From: Bradyrhizobium diazoefficiens
GTDB taxonomy: Bacteria; Pseudomonadota; Alphaproteobacteria; Rhizobiales; Xanthobacteraceae
DNA: 64,000 nt
Assembly (NCBI RefSeq): GCF_018131015.1
Contig: NZ_JAFCJJ010000005.1
Coordinates: forward strand, 124,001 to 188,000
Direction: 5' to 3'
The first letter of the stretch is position 1, and every line of letters starts with the position of its first letter. This document shows, piece by piece, positions 1 to 9,223 of the stretch. Below the pieces are notes generated by a model that searched no databases, was not told the origin of the DNA, and saw only the letters and a program-made list of their open reading frames with translations. Position numbers and translations under genes: made by a program.

Positions 1-430
1 CCAGCCGATAGGGAATCATGGTCCAGGTCCAGACCGTTTGCGTGACGACGCGCCCATCATAGGAATCGGTGTTCGACATCTCCCGTTTGCGCCAATCATC
101 GCGCGAGTCCATGCCATTCAAGCAATCCTGCACAAGCCCGATCAAGGACTGATAGGAGGACCGCATCACCGCAATAGAGGCCCCCTTGTCGAAGCTGCAA
201 GCGATGGTGAATCCTCGCGGCAGCTCCGAATAGGCGACGGTGCAATCGCCGCCCGGAATGGGCGTGCGCGCCTTCCATTTCAACTGGTCATCGATTCGCT
301 CACCGCGATTCGAGGCAAAGGGCTGATCCCGCCCAACCACATATTTCTGGAAGTCGCCGCAGGTGGGAGCCGATCGCGCCGGCGATGCGAGCAACGCCCA
401 GACGGCGACGGATGCGGCAATCCTGATCAT
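1..430 (-). CDS. Secreted protein of unknown function (3' end outside window)
   Basis: An open frame runs from an ATG (complement of 428-430) off the left edge with no stop, giving at least 143 residues. The N-terminus (MIRIAASVAVWALLASPARSA) is a clear Sec signal peptide with an Ala-x-Ser-Ala type cleavage region, so the product should be periplasmic or secreted. The mature part has four cysteines (in TCGDF, GDCTV, IACSF and QDCLN), compatible with disulfides outside the cytoplasm. I do not recognise a family. It lies 58 bases downstream of the hydrolase gene on the same strand and may be co-transcribed with it. The C-terminus and any domain located there cannot be judged. Confidence 0.7.
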   Translation of the reverse strand, partial: MIRIAASVAVWALLASPARSAPTCGDFQKYVVGRDQPFASNRGERIDDQLKWKARTPIPGGDCTVAYSELPRGFTIACSFDKGASIAVMRSSYQSLIGLVQDCLNGMDSRDDWRKREMSNTDSYDGRVVTQTVWTWTMIPYRL

Positions 431-488
431 GGCAAATCCCGACGTCCTCGACGGACATCGACACCTTGTCGTCGTCAAATATCCTTCG

Positions 489-3473
489 TCACCGGCCATC
501 GGGCTCCTCGGTCATGTTCTGCACGTCCGACGCCGCCGGTCCGAGCTCACGAAAATCGTAGGAGTTTTGCTTGTCGTCGTGCTTGACGATGGCGAGCAAC
601 GCCTTCAACGCGCCATCCGTTTCAGTGATCTGCAGTGCGGTCAACCGCGCTTTGCGGATCGCGGATTGTCGCGTCATCTCGCCGGCTACGGCTCTCGTCA
701 CGCTGTCCCGCGCAGCATCGCCGTCGAGCAGCGAGGCGTAATCCAGTGCGGCGGCAAGCAGCACCCGGCCGCGCACCGGATCGACCCTCCACACCGGTGC
801 CACGGCTCCGGCCATCCCGATCAGGGTCTCGGACTTCGGCTCCTTGATTTGCTCCCGCAGCAGCTCGTCCGCAAACCGTGCGACGGAGGCATCGTCCGCC
901 AGACGCGAGGCGGTCATGATCAGTGTCACCAATGTCGTCAGGCGGACGTCGACTTCCTCCGACTTTCGCGATCCCGCTTCATCGACATATTTCAGGAACT
1001 GCTGACGCGCCGCATCCTGGCGACCGCACGCGGCAAGCGCCTCAATGACATCGATATGGCCAGCATGCTTCAGCATCAGCAGGTCGAGCAGGGCATTGGA
1101 GAGTTGCTTCGCATCGAGTTCGAATGCGATACGCGCAAGCATCGCGACGGGGCTGACGGAGTTTCGCGCCACGCGCGCTGCCCATGAATCGTTCCTGCTG
1201 ATCAGGGCGATCTGTTCACGCGACAGGGTCTGCTCCAGCAGAATGATGTCGGGCAAGAACTCCCGCACCTTCGCGGCGAGCTCGTCCTCGTCTTTCGCGG
1301 TAAAGATCGCATCTTCGATCTGGTCCTGCGACAGCGGCCTGAAGTCATTGGCCGCCGCATGGACAAGCAGCCCGGAGCTTTTCCTGGCCAGCAAGACCTG
1401 CGTCGCGACCTTTCGCTTCATGATCCCCTTCAGGTCGACGCGTATGCCCCTCCTGTTGTCGATGGGACATTGCTCGACCAAGCCGGCAATATTAGCGTTC
1501 GGTGACGCGACCGCGACGCCCTCGGCCAGCGCAGTTGTCAAGTCGCACATCCGCTCCGGGCCAAATTGCCGACCCGGGATTGCGGCAATATCGAGGATTC
1601 GCTGGCCCCGATCGACCAATCCCAGGAGCCCCAGTTGCGGGAGAACAGTGCCGACCGGACCAACAAGATCAGATGTATCCTGGAGATGATCGAGGTAAAA
1701 ATCGATCAGCGCGAGAAATGCCGGAGCAACGTCCGTTGATCCGGACCGCGCCGGTACCAGACCTTCGACGGCACTTGGAGGCTGGGCGCTCGTATCTCTG
1801 CGGGCGGCGTTGCCGAGAAAGGCGAGCAATCGGATATTGGCATCGTATGCGGCCTGCCCCTCCGGCTGCTCCCGGGCCAGCAGCCGCTCGACATCCTTGA
1901 TCCGGCCGCTGCGGCCATAGCCGTAGGCCAACCGGATCGCCGCCTGCCACCTGTGCTTGTCCTCGGGGATGCGATCCAGCATCGTGATGGGATCGACGAC
2001 CACTCCTTTCGCTTCAAGCCCGAGCAGCAGCGCCGCGAGCCTGCCTCCGCTTCCCGCTGCCAGCACCCGCCGTTGCGTTACATAGTCTTTGATGCTTTCG
2101 AATTGGAAGGCGGCGGTATAGGGCGTGATCACCGCCTCCGCCGTGGTTCTCACGCTGACCCACAGGGTGGCCGCCGGCGCGATCAGCAGGACCAGCGCCG
2201 TCACGAACTCCAGCGCGCTGCGCGGGGGCAACGCGCTGGCCTTGCGCGCGGAAGCGACATCGGCACGAGCCGGCTCGAATGCCGTCAGCGGCCGGCCGCC
2301 CGGCGCCGCGCATTGCTCGATATGGGCGGCAATCATCTTCGTGACCGCCGACTGGCCGAAATAGGAAGTGTGAATGAGCTCCTGAAACGTCAGCAGCGTG
2401 CCGAGACGGTCGGCAATCGTCTCGGTGTTGCGCTGATCATAGGCGTTTTCCAGTAGCGCTCGCATGCTGGCCACGAGGCCTTCGGAATGTTCATTCGCCG
2501 ACGCGGTCATCTCACCGGCGAGTTGTGCCGGCAATGGGTTGAAGCCCGGCTCGAGCGACTTCGGCGCTCTGCCGACATCGAGCACGAATTGGTTGACGAG
2601 GTCGGCGCCTTGCGCGCGGTTGGTCACCTGCCGCCAGGCGAACTCGTCGGCGGCGCGCAGCAATACGGCGTCCCAAACCGATCCCAGGAACGGTATGGTT
2701 CGGAACAGCAGGCTTTCCTTGCGGCGCGGCGCAATCTTGGGTGCAGGTCCGAGCGTCCCGGCGAGCGAGTTGATCGGCTCGTCGAGCGGATGCCAGAGGC
2801 CAAGCCAGGTTTCACCATACCAGCCTGCAGCCGTTGCAGGGATTCCGAGCTGGCTCGAATAGAGCAGCCGCGCCGCTGCCGGCAGCAGCGCGCGTCCAAC
2901 CGCCCAGATCCACAGCGCCACGGCCGCCGACATCAAGGCGAGGTATCCGATCAGCGACCAGCGGCGGCCGTCGCTCCATATCTCCGGCGCGACCGAGGGC
3001 AATTCGAGCGCGCCCGAGCTGTAGAGCAGGCTCGAAAACGCGATCGTCACGAGCAGCGCGGTCACCCATCGCCAGACATTCGGCCATCGCGGCGCGACCG
3101 TCAGATACGGCGTGCCGACCGTGCACCAGCCCTTGAGGCCAGCCAGCCTCCTGCCTTGCGCCGCCGACTGCGTTAGCGCGTGCCAGATCACCGAGCCGCC
3201 ATGGCTGTGGCCGACGAGATGGTAGCGCTGGCCGCTCGCTTCCATCTGCTGGAGCCGCTCGAGCAGGATGCTTCCCGCCCGGCGCCGCGCCAGTTCAGAG
3301 TTCAGGCCCGACCAGTGGAAGGGGCGCGCCACGACGGCACAGGACTGCAGCAGCGCTCCGAGCTCATTCGAGAACGAACTGCCGAGCTGCCACCACTTCT
3401 TTCCCTCGTCCGCCGGATTGGCCGACCCCGTCCCGTGAACGAAGACGATCAGATCCTTCGCATCCGCGGTCAT
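489..3473 (-). CDS. Large membrane protein: alpha/beta-hydrolase domain joined to an alpha-helical region
   Basis: About 994 residues. The N-terminal 130 residues carry alpha/beta-hydrolase marks: FVHGTG at 11-16 (oxyanion region) and GHSHGG at 88-93, with Ser90 as likely nucleophile. WHPLDEPINSL near 227-237 and IHTSYF near 367-372 are plausible acid and His sites, giving an inferred triad S90/D231/H368. Hydrophobic segments near 133-153, 173-198 and 420-441 look membrane-spanning. The remaining 550 residues are predicted alpha-helical and resemble TPR- or HEAT-like solenoids in texture, with no recognised family. The start at 3473 (ATG) is preferred because it places HGTG where such hydrolases have it; a GTG at 3548 is in frame. 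A membrane-bound lipase/esterase or signalling effector is possible, but the function is unknown. Confidence 0.75.
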   Translation of the reverse strand: MTADAKDLIVFVHGTGSANPADEGKKWWQLGSSFSNELGALLQSCAVVARPFHWSGLNSELARRRAGSILLERLQQMEASGQRYHLVGHSHGGSVIWHALTQSAAQGRRLAGLKGWCTVGTPYLTVAPRWPNVWRWVTALLVTIAFSSLLYSSGALELPSVAPEIWSDGRRWSLIGYLALMSAAVALWIWAVGRALLPAAARLLYSSQLGIPATAAGWYGETWLGLWHPLDEPINSLAGTLGPAPKIAPRRKESLLFRTIPFLGSVWDAVLLRAADEFAWRQVTNRAQGADLVNQFVLDVGRAPKSLEPGFNPLPAQLAGEMTASANEHSEGLVASMRALLENAYDQRNTETIADRLGTLLTFQELIHTSYFGQSAVTKMIAAHIEQCAAPGGRPLTAFEPARADVASARKASALPPRSALEFVTALVLLIAPAATLWVSVRTTAEAVITPYTAAFQFESIKDYVTQRRVLAAGSGGRLAALLLGLEAKGVVVDPITMLDRIPEDKHRWQAAIRLAYGYGRSGRIKDVERLLAREQPEGQAAYDANIRLLAFLGNAARRDTSAQPPSAVEGLVPARSGSTDVAPAFLALIDFYLDHLQDTSDLVGPVGTVLPQLGLLGLVDRGQRILDIAAIPGRQFGPERMCDLTTALAEGVAVASPNANIAGLVEQCPIDNRRGIRVDLKGIMKRKVATQVLLARKSSGLLVHAAANDFRPLSQDQIEDAIFTAKDEDELAAKVREFLPDIILLEQTLSREQIALISRNDSWAARVARNSVSPVAMLARIAFELDAKQLSNALLDLLMLKHAGHIDVIEALAACGRQDAARQQFLKYVDEAGSRKSEEVDVRLTTLVTLIMTASRLADDASVARFADELLREQIKEPKSETLIGMAGAVAPVWRVDPVRGRVLLAAALDYASLLDGDAARDSVTRAVAGEMTRQSAIRKARLTALQITETDGALKALLAIVKHDDKQNSYDFRELGPAASDVQNMTEEPDGR

Positions 3474-3673
3474 ATCTTGATCTTGGCAACTACAGATAGA
3501 CCCGTCAACATGGGTTCTGCTGGCCTCGGCAGGCGTCGCCTGCTTCACTTCATTGAACTGTCGCGCATCGCGCCCAGAATATCGCGAGCGCCAGAAACAT
3601 TCGCGGAGCAGTTGCGTTGCTGTTTCGGCCGCACGGGCCTTTGAGGTTCACTTGACGGTCGCTTGGGGGGCAC

Positions 3674-5788
3674 ATGTCCGAATTCGTCATCGAGGAAGGC
3701 CTGCCTTATCCGCTGGGTGCCCATTGGAGCGGCAAAGGCACGAACTTTGCGGTCTTTTCAGCCAACGCCACCAAGGTGGAGGTCTGCCTGTTCGACGGCG
3801 ATCGCGAGACGCATCGCTTCGAACTGCCCGAATATACCGACGAGGTCTTCCATGGTTACATCGCAGGCGTCGGGCCCGGGACCTTCTACGGCTATCGCGT
3901 CTACGGCCCTTACCAACCCGACGCCGGCCACCGCTTCAATCCCAACAAGCTGCTGCTCGACCCCTATGCGCGCGCCCATGCCGGGAGCCTGACATGGGAC
4001 CCGGCGGTGTTCGGCTACAGGATGGAGACGGGCGACGACCTCACCTTCGACGAGCGCGACAGCGCGCCGTTCATGCCGAAATGCGTCATCGTCGATCCCG
4101 ATTTCGACTGGCAGGCCGAGGCGGCCCGGCAGAACGTCCACTGGGACGAGACCATCGTCTACGAAACCCATGTCAAGGGTTTTACCAGGAAGCACCCCGC
4201 TGTCCCGGAAAACCTCCGCGGCACCTATGCCGGCTTCGCCGCGCCCGAGCTGATCGGCCATCTGACCTCGCTCGGCGTGACCTCGATCGAGCTGCTGCCG
4301 GTCCACTCCTTCATCAACGACGACAACCTGCTCAGGAAGAACCTCGTCAACTACTGGGGTTACAACACCATCGGCTTCTTCGCGCCCGACCCGCGCTACG
4401 CCGCGGACGTGCCGAACAGCCTGCGCGAGTTCAAGGAGATGGTGTCGAAGCTGCACGGCGCCGGCCTCGAGGTGATCCTCGACGTCGTCTACAACCATAC
4501 CGCGGAGGGAAACGAGCTCGGGCCGACGCTGTCGTTCAAGGGCATCGACAATGCGAGCTACTACCGCCTGCTGCCGGACCGGAAGCGCTACTATATCAAC
4601 GACACCGGCACCGGAAACACCGTCAACCTGTCGCATCCGCGCGTGATCCAGATGGTGATGGACTCCCTGCGCTACTGGGCCGGCCACATGCATATCGACG
4701 GCTTCCGCTTCGATCTCGGCACCATCCTCGCCCGCGAGGTCTACGGCTTCGACGAGCAGAGCGGATTCTTGAAGGCGATGGACCAGGACCCCCTGCTCTC
4801 CACCATCAAGCTGATCGCCGAGCCGTGGGACTGCGGGCCGGGCGGCTACCAGGTCGGCGGCTTCCCGCCGGGCTGGGCGGAGTGGAACGACAGGTTTCGC
4901 GACACCGCGCGCGACTACTGGCGCGGCGAGGCGCCGCCGGCCGCGCTCGCGACGCGCCTGCTCGGCTCCGGCGACATCTTCAACCGCTGGGGCGGCCGCC
5001 GCTCCTGGGCGAGCGTCAACTTCATCACCGCCCATGACGGTTTCACGCTGAACGACTGGGCGAGCTACAACGACAAGCACAACGAGGCCAATGGCGAAGG
5101 CAACCGGGACGGCAATTCCAACAACCGCTCCTGGAATTGCGGCGCCGAGGGACCGACCGACGACAAGGAGATCGTTGCCCTGCGCGAGCGGCAGAAGCGC
5201 AACATGCTGGCGACGTTGCTGCTGTCGCAGGGAACGCCGATGCTGCTCGGCGGCGACGAGTTCGGCCGCACCCAGCAGGGCAACAACAACGCCTATTGCC
5301 AGGACAGCGACATTTCCTGGTTCGACTGGAACCTGGGCGAGAATGCGCGAGAGCAGCTGGCCTTCACCAAGCGCGTGATCGAGCTCCGGCGCGACTATCC
5401 GATCCTGCGCCGCAGCCGCTTCCTCACCGGCATCCATGACAGCCGGCTCGACATCCGCGACGTCGTCTGGGTCAACGCCAACGGCAGCGAGATGTCGAGC
5501 GCCGACTGGGAGAGCGGATGGCAGAAGTGTTTTGGCGTCGTGCTCGACGGACGTGCACGCAAGACCGCGATTCCGCGCCATGGCGAGGACGACAGCGTGC
5601 TGATGATCCTGAACAGTTTTGAGGGCGAGGTCGATTTCAAGCTGCCCCACACCTCGGCCGGCCCGTGCTGGTCGCTGCTGCTCGACACCAATGTCGCCGA
5701 CGGTGCGTCCGGCGCCCGGTTCGAGTTCGACGGCATCTACAAGGTGCCCGGCCGGTCGTTCCTGGTGTTCGTGGCCGGAGAGCTTTAG
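3674..5788 (+). CDS. glgX: Glycogen debranching enzyme GlgX
   Basis: 704 residues, full length for GlgX. It hydrolyses alpha-1,6 branches of phosphorylase-limited glycogen in the cytoplasm. Residues 10-100 form the CBM48/isoamylase N-domain. The GH13 barrel shows region I DVVYNH (270-275), region II DGFRFD (342-347, nucleophile Asp347), region III IAEPWD (381-386, acid/base Glu383) and region IV AHD (453-455). The GWAEWNDRFRD segment follows, typical of GlgX/TreX enzymes. A strong GGGGGG-type ribosome site lies just before the ATG. It is a single-gene unit here, divergent from the hydrolase gene and ending 4 bases from the convergent crotonase. No other glycogen gene is in the window. Confidence 0.96.
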   Translation: MSEFVIEEGLPYPLGAHWSGKGTNFAVFSANATKVEVCLFDGDRETHRFELPEYTDEVFHGYIAGVGPGTFYGYRVYGPYQPDAGHRFNPNKLLLDPYARAHAGSLTWDPAVFGYRMETGDDLTFDERDSAPFMPKCVIVDPDFDWQAEAARQNVHWDETIVYETHVKGFTRKHPAVPENLRGTYAGFAAPELIGHLTSLGVTSIELLPVHSFINDDNLLRKNLVNYWGYNTIGFFAPDPRYAADVPNSLREFKEMVSKLHGAGLEVILDVVYNHTAEGNELGPTLSFKGIDNASYYRLLPDRKRYYINDTGTGNTVNLSHPRVIQMVMDSLRYWAGHMHIDGFRFDLGTILAREVYGFDEQSGFLKAMDQDPLLSTIKLIAEPWDCGPGGYQVGGFPPGWAEWNDRFRDTARDYWRGEAPPAALATRLLGSGDIFNRWGGRRSWASVNFITAHDGFTLNDWASYNDKHNEANGEGNRDGNSNNRSWNCGAEGPTDDKEIVALRERQKRNMLATLLLSQGTPMLLGGDEFGRTQQGNNNAYCQDSDISWFDWNLGENAREQLAFTKRVIELRRDYPILRRSRFLTGIHDSRLDIRDVVWVNANGSEMSSADWESGWQKCFGVVLDGRARKTAIPRHGEDDSVLMILNSFEGEVDFKLPHTSAGPCWSLLLDTNVADGASGARFEFDGIYKVPGRSFLVFVAGEL

Positions 5789-5792
5789 CGGG

Positions 5793-6587
5793 TCAGCGCC
5801 CCTCGAATTTCGGCGCGCGCTTCTCCATGAAGGCCTTCATGCCTTCGGCCATGTCTTGCGTCTTGAACAGCGGCAGAAGCTGCAGATAGACGTGGTGGAC
5901 GTGATCGGAGAAGTTCTCGTTCAGCCCAATGCGCATCATGCGCTTGGAGGCCTGCACGGCGAGCGGCGCGTTGGCGGCGATCTCGCGGGCGATCGCAGTG
6001 GCGCGGCTCATCAGCTCGGCGTCCGGCACCACCTCGTTGGCGAGGCCCCATTCCAGGCACTCGCGCGCGCTCAGCGTGCGGCCCGTGAAAATCAGCTCCG
6101 ACGCCTTGGCCCAGCCCAGCATGCGCGGCAGCAGCCAGGTGCCGCCGGATTCCGGCACCACGCCGCGCTTGACGAAGGCAGCCGCGAGTTTTGCGGATTC
6201 CGCCATGATGCGGATGTCGCAGCCGAGCGCGGTATCCATGCCATAGCCGGCGGCGCCGCCGTTGACGGCGCAGATGGTCGGCTTGTCCATCGCCTGCAGC
6301 ACCGTCGGCGGCGTGTTGCGCAAATTGATCGTGGTCGGCGAGGACGCTGCGCTGAGACCGTTGCCGTCGCGCTCCTTGCGCAAATCGAGGCCGGCGCAGA
6401 ACGCCCGCCCCTTGCCGGTGATGATCACGACGCGGACGTTGCGGTCCTCATTGGCCTGGGTCAGAAGCCGCGCCAGGTCGTTCAGCATCGGGCCGGAGAT
6501 CGTGTTCATGCGCTCCGGCGCATTCAGCGTGATGGTCGCGATGTGGTCGGCGACCTCGTAGAGGACTTCCCTGGCAGCGTCGCTCAT
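5793..6587 (-). CDS. Enoyl-CoA hydratase/isomerase family protein (crotonase)
   Basis: 264 residues from MSDAAREV. The longer in-frame start would run into the palindromic repeat upstream, so 6587 is preferred. The crotonase fold is clear: FCAGLDL forms the oxyanion hole, followed by GYGMDTALGCDI and VVPESGGTWLLPR. At the two catalytic Glu positions of classical hydratases (rat E144/E164) it has Asp (GMD) and Phe, so it is not a standard hydratase. The Glu in VPESGG sits where PaaG-type isomerases carry Asp. This suggests an isomerase or other crotonase reaction in acyl-CoA catabolism. It is on the same strand as the acyl-CoA ligase and crotonase genes upstream (6716-9119) and may be part of that unit. 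Confidence 0.88.
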   Translation of the reverse strand: MSDAAREVLYEVADHIATITLNAPERMNTISGPMLNDLARLLTQANEDRNVRVVIITGKGRAFCAGLDLRKERDGNGLSAASSPTTINLRNTPPTVLQAMDKPTICAVNGGAAGYGMDTALGCDIRIMAESAKLAAAFVKRGVVPESGGTWLLPRMLGWAKASELIFTGRTLSARECLEWGLANEVVPDAELMSRATAIAREIAANAPLAVQASKRMMRIGLNENFSDHVHHVYLQLLPLFKTQDMAEGMKAFMEKRAPKFEGR

Positions 6588-6613
6588 GACGGATGTTTCC
6601 CTGTCTTCATCTC

Positions 6614-6701
6614 GTAGGGTGGGCAAAGGCGCGCTTGCGCCGTGCCCACCATCGATACCTGCAACCTTCAAGGTGGGCACGCTTCGCTTTGCCCACCCTA
6701 C
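6614..6701. repeat. Intergenic palindromic repeat, GTAGGGTGGGCAAAG type
   Basis: A perfect 15-base inverted repeat (GTAGGGTGGGCAAAG at 6614-6628 and its complement at 6687-6701) encloses a second pair of GTGGGCAC-like arms. The layout matches a dispersed element very common between genes in Bradyrhizobium genomes. It sits between two same-strand genes, so it could fold in mRNA. Confidence 0.85.
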
Positions 6702-6715
6702 GTGACTACACAATC

Positions 6716-8260
6716 TCAGATCTTACGGCCCGCCTGCTCCCAATAGGGATCGCGCAGGCGGCGCTTGAACAGTTTTCCAGAGTCTTCGCGCGGCAGGCTG
6801 GCGCGGATCTCGATGTGCTTCGGCACCTTGTAGTCGGCGAGCGAGGCCTTCAGGCGGGTGCGGATGGCGCTGGCATCGAGCGTGACGCCGGCCTGCGGCT
6901 CGACCACCGCCATCAGCGCCTCGCCGAATTCGGCGTCGGGGATGCCGAACACGGCGCAATCATGCACGCCCGGGACAGCGAGCAGCACCGTCTCGATCTC
7001 GGCCGGATAGATATTGACCCCGCCCGAGATCACCATGTCGCGCTTGCGGTCGCAGATGAAGACGTAGCCGTCCTCGTCGATATAGCCGACGTCGCCCGAG
7101 GTGATGAAACCGCCGCGGTCGATCTCGGCGCGCTTCTCCGGCTTGTTGTGGTAGGTGAAGTCGGCCATCTCCGCCATGCGGGAATAGATCTCGCCGATCT
7201 CGCCGACATCAAGCACGCGCCCGTCATCGCCGATGAAGCGCAATTCGGCGCCGGGCGAAATCCTGCCGACGGTGCCGGGCTTCTTCAGCGCGTCCTCCGA
7301 GGTCGCGAAGGTGACGGCGCTCGACTCGGTCGAGCCGTAGAACTCGTAGATCACCGGCCCCCACCATTCGATCATCGCGCGCTTGACGTCCGCCGGACAG
7401 GGCGCGGCGGCATGAATGACGTGGCGGAGCGAGGAGACGTCGTACTTCCTGCGCACCGCCTCCGGCAGCTTCATCAGGCGGACGAACATGGTCGGCACCA
7501 TGAAGATGGTGTCGATCGCATAACGCTCGATCAGTTGGAGAAATTCCTCGGCCTCGAAACGCGGCATCAGCACCAGGGCGCCGCCGAGCTTGCCTCCGCG
7601 AATGCCGAACGAGTTCGGCGCCGAATGGTAGAGCGGTCCCGGCAGCAACGCGCGGGCACCGGGCTTCAGCCCGTAGATCATCGCACGCATGCGCTCGCCG
7701 GCGGCCTGCTGCGGCGGCGTCGGCGCGCTGCGCCGCACGCCCTTGGGATGGCCGGTGGTGCCGGACGTATAGATCATGTTCATCGGCTGCGGCACGACCG
7801 GCCCATCGTAAGGTTGGTGACCGGCGAGCCAGGATTCGAAATCGATCGCGAAGTCCGGCGCTTCGAGATGGTCCGGATCGATCTTGTAGCTGGAGAGGAT
7901 CTCCGGCGGCGTCGGCACGGCGAGCACGGTGACGCCGCCCGGAATCGCATCGCGCAGGGCGTGCAGCATGTCGGCATGCCCGATCAGCACGGAGGTGCCG
8001 GTGTCCTTCAGGATGTAGTTGATCTCCTCCGGCTTGAAGTGCCAGTTGATCGGCACGCCGTAGGCGCCGAGCCGCATCGCGGCATAGGCGGCCTCGATGA
8101 AGGCGATGTCGTTGCGCAAGAGCATGCAGACGCAATCGCCCGGCTTGACGCCGATCTGGGCAAGTCCGCTCGCGATGCGGTCGGCGCGGCCGGCGACCTC
8201 GGCGTGGGAACGGCGGCGGTCGCCGGAGACGATGCCGAGGAAGTTTGACGTTTCGCTCAT
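6716..8260 (-). CDS. Acyl-CoA synthetase (AMP-forming fatty-acid/organic-acid CoA ligase)
   Basis: 514 residues from MSETSN; an upstream start would overlap the preceding gene. The ANL superfamily marks are all present: P-loop YTSGTTGHPKG at 164-174, FYGSTESSA (A5 motif), TSGDVGYIDEDGY (A7), DMVISGGVNIYPAEIE (A8 hinge) and a C-terminal region ending DSGKLFKRRLRD, which holds the catalytic Lys. It activates a carboxylic acid with ATP and CoA to the acyl-CoA that feeds the surrounding crotonases and dehydrogenases. It is one of two ligases in the block, flanked by crotonase genes on the same strand. The chain length or ring nature of the substrate cannot be told. It is a candidate for an LvaE-like role. 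Confidence 0.93.
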   Translation of the reverse strand: MSETSNFLGIVSGDRRRSHAEVAGRADRIASGLAQIGVKPGDCVCMLLRNDIAFIEAAYAAMRLGAYGVPINWHFKPEEINYILKDTGTSVLIGHADMLHALRDAIPGGVTVLAVPTPPEILSSYKIDPDHLEAPDFAIDFESWLAGHQPYDGPVVPQPMNMIYTSGTTGHPKGVRRSAPTPPQQAAGERMRAMIYGLKPGARALLPGPLYHSAPNSFGIRGGKLGGALVLMPRFEAEEFLQLIERYAIDTIFMVPTMFVRLMKLPEAVRRKYDVSSLRHVIHAAAPCPADVKRAMIEWWGPVIYEFYGSTESSAVTFATSEDALKKPGTVGRISPGAELRFIGDDGRVLDVGEIGEIYSRMAEMADFTYHNKPEKRAEIDRGGFITSGDVGYIDEDGYVFICDRKRDMVISGGVNIYPAEIETVLLAVPGVHDCAVFGIPDAEFGEALMAVVEPQAGVTLDASAIRTRLKASLADYKVPKHIEIRASLPREDSGKLFKRRLRDPYWEQAGRKI

Positions 8261-8309
8261 TTTGTTTTTCTTCTTGTTGTGCAGCGACGGTGTCAGTTCG
8301 TCGTCATCA

Positions 8310-9119
8310 TCAGTCCGCATATTTCGCCGCGCGCTTTTCCAGGTTGGAGCGCACCGCCTCGGTCTGGTTCGCGCTGCCGATCAGCTTCTGCTGCTCGACG
8401 GACTCGGCGAGCAGCGCCGGTCCCGGATCTACCGAGAGATTGTTGAGCATGCGCTTTGCGGCGCGGATCGCATCGGGGCTCTTGCCGGCGATCTCACGTG
8501 CGACCTCCAGCGCAGCTGCGCGCGGATCGTCGCAGATGCGGGTGGCGAGGCCGTAGCTCATCGCCTCCTGCGCCGAGAAGATGCGGCCGGTATAGGTGAG
8601 GTCGCGCAGGATGTCGTCGCGCACGAGGCTCGCGAGGATCGGCGTGCCCGCCATGTCAGGCACCAGGCCCCATTTGATTTCCATGATCGACATTCGCGCG
8701 TCCGCGCTGAGGAAGCGCATGTCGGCGCCGAGCGCGAGCTGGAAGCCGCCGCCGAAGGCGACGCCGTGGATCGCGGCGATCACCGGAACCGGAAGCTGGC
8801 GCCACCCCCATACCGCCTGCTGCGGGAAGTTGGCCTTGCCATGCGTGCGCTTGGTCAGGTCGCGATTTTCACCACCCGGAATACCGTTGCCGCCCTTCTC
8901 CTTCATCGCGGCGAAACGCCCCATGTCGAGACCGGCGCAAAAGGCGCGGCCCTCGCCGGACAGGACGACCACGCGCACGCCTTTTTCCTTCGAAAGCCGG
9001 TCGGTTGCGGCGACAAGCGCCTCGAACATGGCCTGATCGAGTGCATTCATCTTGTCCGCCCGCACCAGGCGCACGTCGGCGACGCCTTCCGAAATGGAGA
9101 TCGAGACGCGCTCTTCCAT
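8310..9119 (-). CDS. Enoyl-CoA hydratase/isomerase family protein, dienoyl-CoA-isomerase-like active site
   Basis: 269 residues from MEERVS, with a GGGAGAATTC ribosome-site region upstream of the ATG. The oxyanion segment is FCAGLDMGRF. The active-site stretch AFGGGFQLALGADMRF then MEIKWGLVPD keeps the second catalytic Glu and an Asp eight residues after it. That is the arrangement of delta3,5-delta2,4-dienoyl-CoA isomerases, while the first acidic position is Gln. An isomerase or specialised hydratase is therefore more likely than a standard hydratase. The ligase gene begins 49 bases downstream on the same strand, and the divergent SDR starts 105 bases away. A shared promoter region therefore lies near 9120-9223. 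Confidence 0.9.
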   Translation of the reverse strand: MEERVSISISEGVADVRLVRADKMNALDQAMFEALVAATDRLSKEKGVRVVVLSGEGRAFCAGLDMGRFAAMKEKGGNGIPGGENRDLTKRTHGKANFPQQAVWGWRQLPVPVIAAIHGVAFGGGFQLALGADMRFLSADARMSIMEIKWGLVPDMAGTPILASLVRDDILRDLTYTGRIFSAQEAMSYGLATRICDDPRAAALEVAREIAGKSPDAIRAAKRMLNNLSVDPGPALLAESVEQQKLIGSANQTEAVRSNLEKRAAKYAD

Positions 9120-9223
9120 GGACGAATTCTCCCGTTCCTTTTGCACTGCCGCTTTACAGAAGGCCGGCGGCCAGATTTAGTCAATCGACCAATTAACTGA
9201 CAATCCCTGCGGGGGAAACACCC

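Noticed and set aside
38..586. Plus-strand 182-codon open frame at the left end
   Set aside because: It is antisense to a minus-strand gene with a clean signal peptide and has Arg-rich, motif-free composition.
3758..5650. 630-codon open frame opposite glgX
   Set aside because: Shadow frame caused by third-position G/C bias; glgX is certain from four GH13 motifs and the antisense product has repetitive Val/Ala/Asp/Glu composition.
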